This document shows, piece by piece, positions 60,231 through 64,000 of a stretch of 64,000 nucleotides of DNA. The first letter of the stretch is position 1. Every line of letters starts with the position of its first letter. The notes under the pieces are model-generated. The model did not search any database. It saw only the letters and a program-made list of their open reading frames with translations, and was not told where the DNA came from. Source of the stretch: Pyronema omphalodes. Its lineage: Eukaryota; Ascomycota; Pezizomycetes; Pezizales; Pyronemataceae. The translations under genes and the position numbers were made by a program. Where the stretch lies: NCBI GenBank assembly GCA_024516155.1, contig JAJJXM010000007.1, forward strand, positions 930,001 through 994,000, given 5' to 3'.

Positions 60231-62556
60231 GATATTTTTGAATCTGTTCGTGCCGATTGAGAGAGGAGATACGAAGCAAAATGTGTTGTGGATGTCCGTC
60301 CAAAAGTGGATGATGGAGGAGGGTGGGAAGTAGTTGCACAGAGACCAAAGGTGTAGGAAAGAAGATGGGGAATTTATTAGCTGCTCGCGTAGCAGCGGCC
60401 AGGGTAAGATTATGGACTTTTATGACAACAGCGGCTCACGCCAGTGAGCAATCCACGGGCGGCACACGGCCAAAGTCTGAAATGCATAGTTCCTAGCAAC
60501 GCGGCGGGGGCGGCTCGGAATTAAACGCAGAGCAAATCTCACAAAATACAGGCGATCGCAGCCGAATTTGAGAATGGTACACGGTATGAAATTATAACGG
60601 ACGAAGGTAGTACTTTGAAGCTCGCCAGCAACAGCATACAACTTTTTGTCGTCCGTGAATACAGGGTAATCGCGCATGTTCGCTAAACGTTCCAAAGGCC
60701 CTCGAAAAATCTATCGCGGTGACAGTTAGCGAACCAGAAACTTCGTAATTTAAGTGGCTAAAGTATTCATGTAGTTGATTTGGTAACGTAAAGGTGAGCA
60801 GGTCAGGTAATTCAAGTGCTTTTTTCATGAAGAGTAATTAAACATTACTAGCGTTGTGTGTTAGTCCACCGGCCATACAATTTGTTAGTCTTTGTTGAAA
60901 ATACCGTTGATGTTGTTGGGCGCTGTGATGATATTGTGGTTATCGTGATTCCTGCTCTAGCGGTACAGCTTTATCTGTGAGGGAAGGCTGACCTAGTTGC
61001 TGTTGACAGGTGTGTCTTAAGTGCAAATATAGAGAAAATATTGTGTACATGACTGCTTGTTATCTCAAAAACAATTACAATCTTCAATAAATAAACAGAG
61101 AAACGTTATCAATTGATAAACTTGTATAATATCTTCATTTAATGTGGACAATTTTCGGTATGTGTTGTAGTGGTGACTGTTCCCAATTTTTGGCCGTGAA
61201 GACAGAAGAATTAGGCTCTGTTTTTAAAGTTTATAAGCTGCCGACATGCGGGTAATGCTCATGGATTTTAACTGTGAATACATATCCATCAGTTTTGATG
61301 TGTACAGGGACATCATTCGGCCGCTTTGGAATTCTCTTCTAACGTTAAGTGTAGTGAATGGAGGGTTGGTTGAGGGTTGACGGTAGGGCATTCAGGTGCT
61401 TGATTCAACAAGCTAGCAAATTGTACTCGAGTTTCAAACTATGGACCAGGCTGAGCTGCACGGCGCCGCACTCTAAAAATAAGGCTTACCGAGCCCTAAC
61501 CTTCATTCCGGGGACAAGGAAGCGCGGTGACAGGGATGTTCAGCAGGTGACGACAACGGCGGCAACGCAACCACAATGCCGGAAACCAATAGAACAGTAT
61601 TTCAGCAGTGTAAAAACTTAGTCAACCATCTAAATGTATTAGGCTCAATGATTGATTTAATGTCACTACCATAAGAAATACAACGCTTACTTTGTATTTA
61701 CAGAAGAAGCACAATGGGAACGTTAGTCGTAGTCGTGGAGATGAAAGACTGGACGGGGTACGTACCCGGCCCTGAGCACGGCCACACACGGTCTGGTTTA
61801 TTAAACACGTAGTTCTGAATGATGTTCAATGCCCGTACGTGAACGGATTTAGCGTTGCTGGCTTGATCATCCGAATTCCGGCCACTATGTATGTACTTTC
61901 CTACCCGAGCTCCGAAACCGGATGTCTCAGCTCACCCCGACCTCTCCAGTGACTCCTAAACTGTATTAACGATATGGAGGAAAGACATTCAGATTTACCA
62001 CCAGAAAAGTCCGAGTCATGCGGAGGGTCATTAAATATAAATATTCGATGACATCCGATGTCTAGATAGCCTTCCGAGATGAAATTACACAGCATAGATC
62101 TAACTAAAAGCTTGACGACCAATTAACGGTTCCCCATTACCATCGTAGGGCTTCGGAAAAAACCAGACGCCGAAAAGTAACTATCTTTATCCGCCGAAAT
62201 AATATACGGGGTTCTGATAAACCTAACGACGGCTTCAGAAATCACTATTATACCTTGCGCAGCCTGCCCCAAACGCCAAGTCATACGCAGACGCGGCTTT
62301 CTCAACGGCGTTTCGTAATTGTTTCATCCCGCTGCAACGGCGGCTAAACACCTCGTAGCGTCCTACCGGCAATGTAATTCACTTCATATATTACCACACC
62401 CCCAACACTACATGCGTTTCTTCATTTTCCTTGTGCATAACTCGAAAATACATTTTGCTTACGATTTTTTTTTGTTGGTGTCTAAGCCGGATCTAGGATA
62501 CACTTTCTTTCTTCTGTTTCTCCGGAACTGTTTCTTCGCACCTAATTCCAGCCGCC
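60231..62556. other. Mostly intergenic
   Basis: Apart from the interrupted frame at 60420-60828, no gene is supported. The last 200 bp contain T-rich DNA upstream of the PEBP gene, probably its promoter. Confidence 0.5.
60420..60828 (-). pseudogene. Possible frameshifted orphan gene
   Basis: From ATG 60828 a frame reads MKKALELPDLLTFTLPNQLH through SLTVTAIDFS at about 60710. One base later another frame continues with RGPLERLANMRDYPVFTDDKK and a basic, aromatic-rich stretch to a stop at 60420. Both halves look protein-like, about 135 residues together, which suggests one coding region broken by a one-base shift. No family recognised. Confidence 0.3.
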
Positions 62557-63664
62557 ATGTTACCGCTCCTATTTCTTCTTCCCTTCCTTGCACGGGTTGC
62601 ATTATGTCAAATTCCAACGGAATTTTCCTCAACGTTCGACAAGACCTCCGGAATCCAACTCGTTGTTTCCGTCGGCGGCACGGAGATTGAAAACGGTCAA
62701 CTAGTTCCATTATCGGAAACTAAAAAACTGCCAACCTTCGCATTAGGACCATCCTCACCCGTCAATACCAGTAGCAAATACATCATCGTCGCGGTGGATC
62801 CTGACGCGCCTTCCCGTTCTAATCCTATCCTCGCGCAGTTCTTACATTATATGAACACGGATTTTTCTCCGGTGTCTGCAACAAACAGAAATATCACAAG
62901 TAGTAATGACAGACCGACGGTGAAATATATTGCCCCTAGCCCGCCGATTGGAACAGGGGCACATAGATATGTTTGGTTACTTTATCAACAACCAGATGGG
63001 TTTCAGGCAAAGAATATTCCAACGGCGGATAGAGTTGGTTTTAATGTCACAAAGTGGGCGGAGGAGAATGGACTAAAGCCTGCGATATCAGGGAGTTACT
63101 GGGTATCTGAATTTGGTGGTGAGTTTTGAATGTTTTGTTTTGTTTTTTCCAAAAAAAAAAAAAAAAAAATCAAAACCGAAAAAAAAACTTCATAATCATC
63201 AATTCCATCTAACCCGGATGCTAATTTTTTCTGTAGACGGGAAACTCGGAGTCGGTGATTTGACCGAGGTGCCAATTGTTTCCAACCCGAGCGGTGGTCG
63301 GGATAGTGGAAGTGGTACACCAACACTGCTACCGAGATCGAGTAGCACACGATACGGTAACAGCACTGCCACTTTAATCAGGTCGGGGAACTATACACGG
63401 ACGGTGACACGAAGCCGGGGAGCAGTAACTACCGCGACACCTTTAATTACCGATGCTCCTATAGCATCCGAGGATACGGGTCCTACGATGACTATGACAG
63501 AGATCGTAACGCTTCCATTTGAGTCTGGGACTAGCGCGTCAAATTCAATAAGAAATGGAACGGCAGTATCGAGAGCACCTGGATCGGATGCTGTAGGAAG
63601 GTTTGAGGGGAGGGCTTGGTGGTTGTTGATGGCAGTTTTGGGGGCACATTTCGTGGTTCACTAG
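62557..63664 (+). CDS. Secreted PEBP family protein, probably GPI-anchored
   Basis: Two exons: 62557..63118 and 63237..63664, giving 329 residues. A signal peptide (MLPLLFLLPFLARVALC) is followed by a phosphatidylethanolamine-binding fold: VAVDPDAPSRSNP (Asp81-Pro-Asp83), ILAQFLHYMN and GAHRYVWLLYQQP (136-146), which line the anion pocket of the family (Tfs1, Raf kinase inhibitor). After about residue 190 comes a Ser/Thr/Gly-rich linker of 120 residues and a hydrophobic end (AWWLLMAVLGAHFVV), the pattern of GPI attachment. The 118-bp intron has a long A run and a CTAAT branch site. Function of the extracellular forms is unknown. Confidence 0.87.
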
Positions 63665-64000
63665 ATGAAAGAAAGCTAGAACGGATGTAACAATATTTTC
63701 CGTCTGATCATGGGATGAAAAGAAAGGGATATAGATAGATTTGCATGTAATGTGACCATGACTACAGATACATATCATCGTACTTGTAGTTTGTTTTTGC
63801 TCTGTCGTGGAGGCTGTGGAAGTATGTACGGTACACAAAGTACTCATTACTGTGGTGCAAAACCCGTATCAATTACGGGATCTTAGATCTTTGGTGTCGC
63901 GTTGAAGCATCCTGACGGAACGGTGTAATCATACAGTTGTCAAACCTCATTCGTTGAAGCTAAAATTGTTGTAACCAATGGTAAGAACATTCCATACTGA
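63665..64000. other. Intergenic
   Basis: 3' flank of the PEBP gene; no gene seen before the window ends. Confidence 0.6.

Noticed and set aside
63113..63664. 183-residue frame starting before the poly-A run
   Set aside because: Its first part is translated intron; the real content is exon 2 of the PEBP gene.

Overview
The window is nuclear DNA of a filamentous ascomycete (Pezizomycotina). Genes are interrupted by short introns, mostly about 45-100 bp, with GT..AG ends and CTAAC/CTGAC-like branch sites. Gene families are typical of moulds: a cPLA2-type phospholipase, EXO70, a PTEN-like phosphatase, a Mup1-like permease, kelch and F-box proteins and a GPI-type PEBP. Intergenic DNA is long and rich in simple repeats, including several unusually long G/C homopolymers. 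The class cannot be fixed from the sequence alone. Most gene models here were spliced by eye so that frame is kept across every junction; exon ends are given in the entries.

Layout. 1-5.6 kb: low-complexity DNA with no gene. 5.6-14.7 kb: a cytosolic phospholipase A2 (minus) and EXO70 (plus) fire divergently from a 509 bp region, followed by a PTEN-like lipid phosphatase with a long Pro/Ala-rich insert near the start of its catalytic domain. 15-23 kb: gene-poor, with small orphan membrane ORFs. 23.4-28.4 kb: a Mup1-type amino-acid permease and an MFS transporter in tandem. 28.9-37.6 kb: an orphan gene, a Ptc7-like mitochondrial PP2C whose catalytic Asp sits on a 7-nt exon, a single-pass membrane protein, a short-chain dehydrogenase and a Pro-rich orphan. 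39.2-41.2 kb: a seven-exon fungal membrane protein. 42.4-44.2 kb: a probable non-autonomous DNA transposon with 18-bp inverted termini and two arrays of a GGTGTTTA motif. 44.3-50.2 kb: an F-box protein with an acidic tail and a type I membrane kelch protein. 53.7-57.9 kb: a strongly codon-biased, 466-residue, extremely Cys/Pro-rich secreted protein, convergent with a 705-residue protein built of long tandem repeats ending in a Cys cluster. 58.9-64 kb: an orphan with an in-frame stop or a 36-nt intron, a probable broken ORF, and a secreted, probably GPI-anchored PEBP.

The genes do not form an obvious biosynthetic cluster. Common themes are membrane lipids and trafficking (phospholipase, PTEN, EXO70) and the cell surface (kelch protein, single-pass protein, Cys-rich protein, PEBP). 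The most novel items are the Cys/Pro-rich secreted protein, the TIR element with subterminal arrays, the PTEN insert and the micro-exons.
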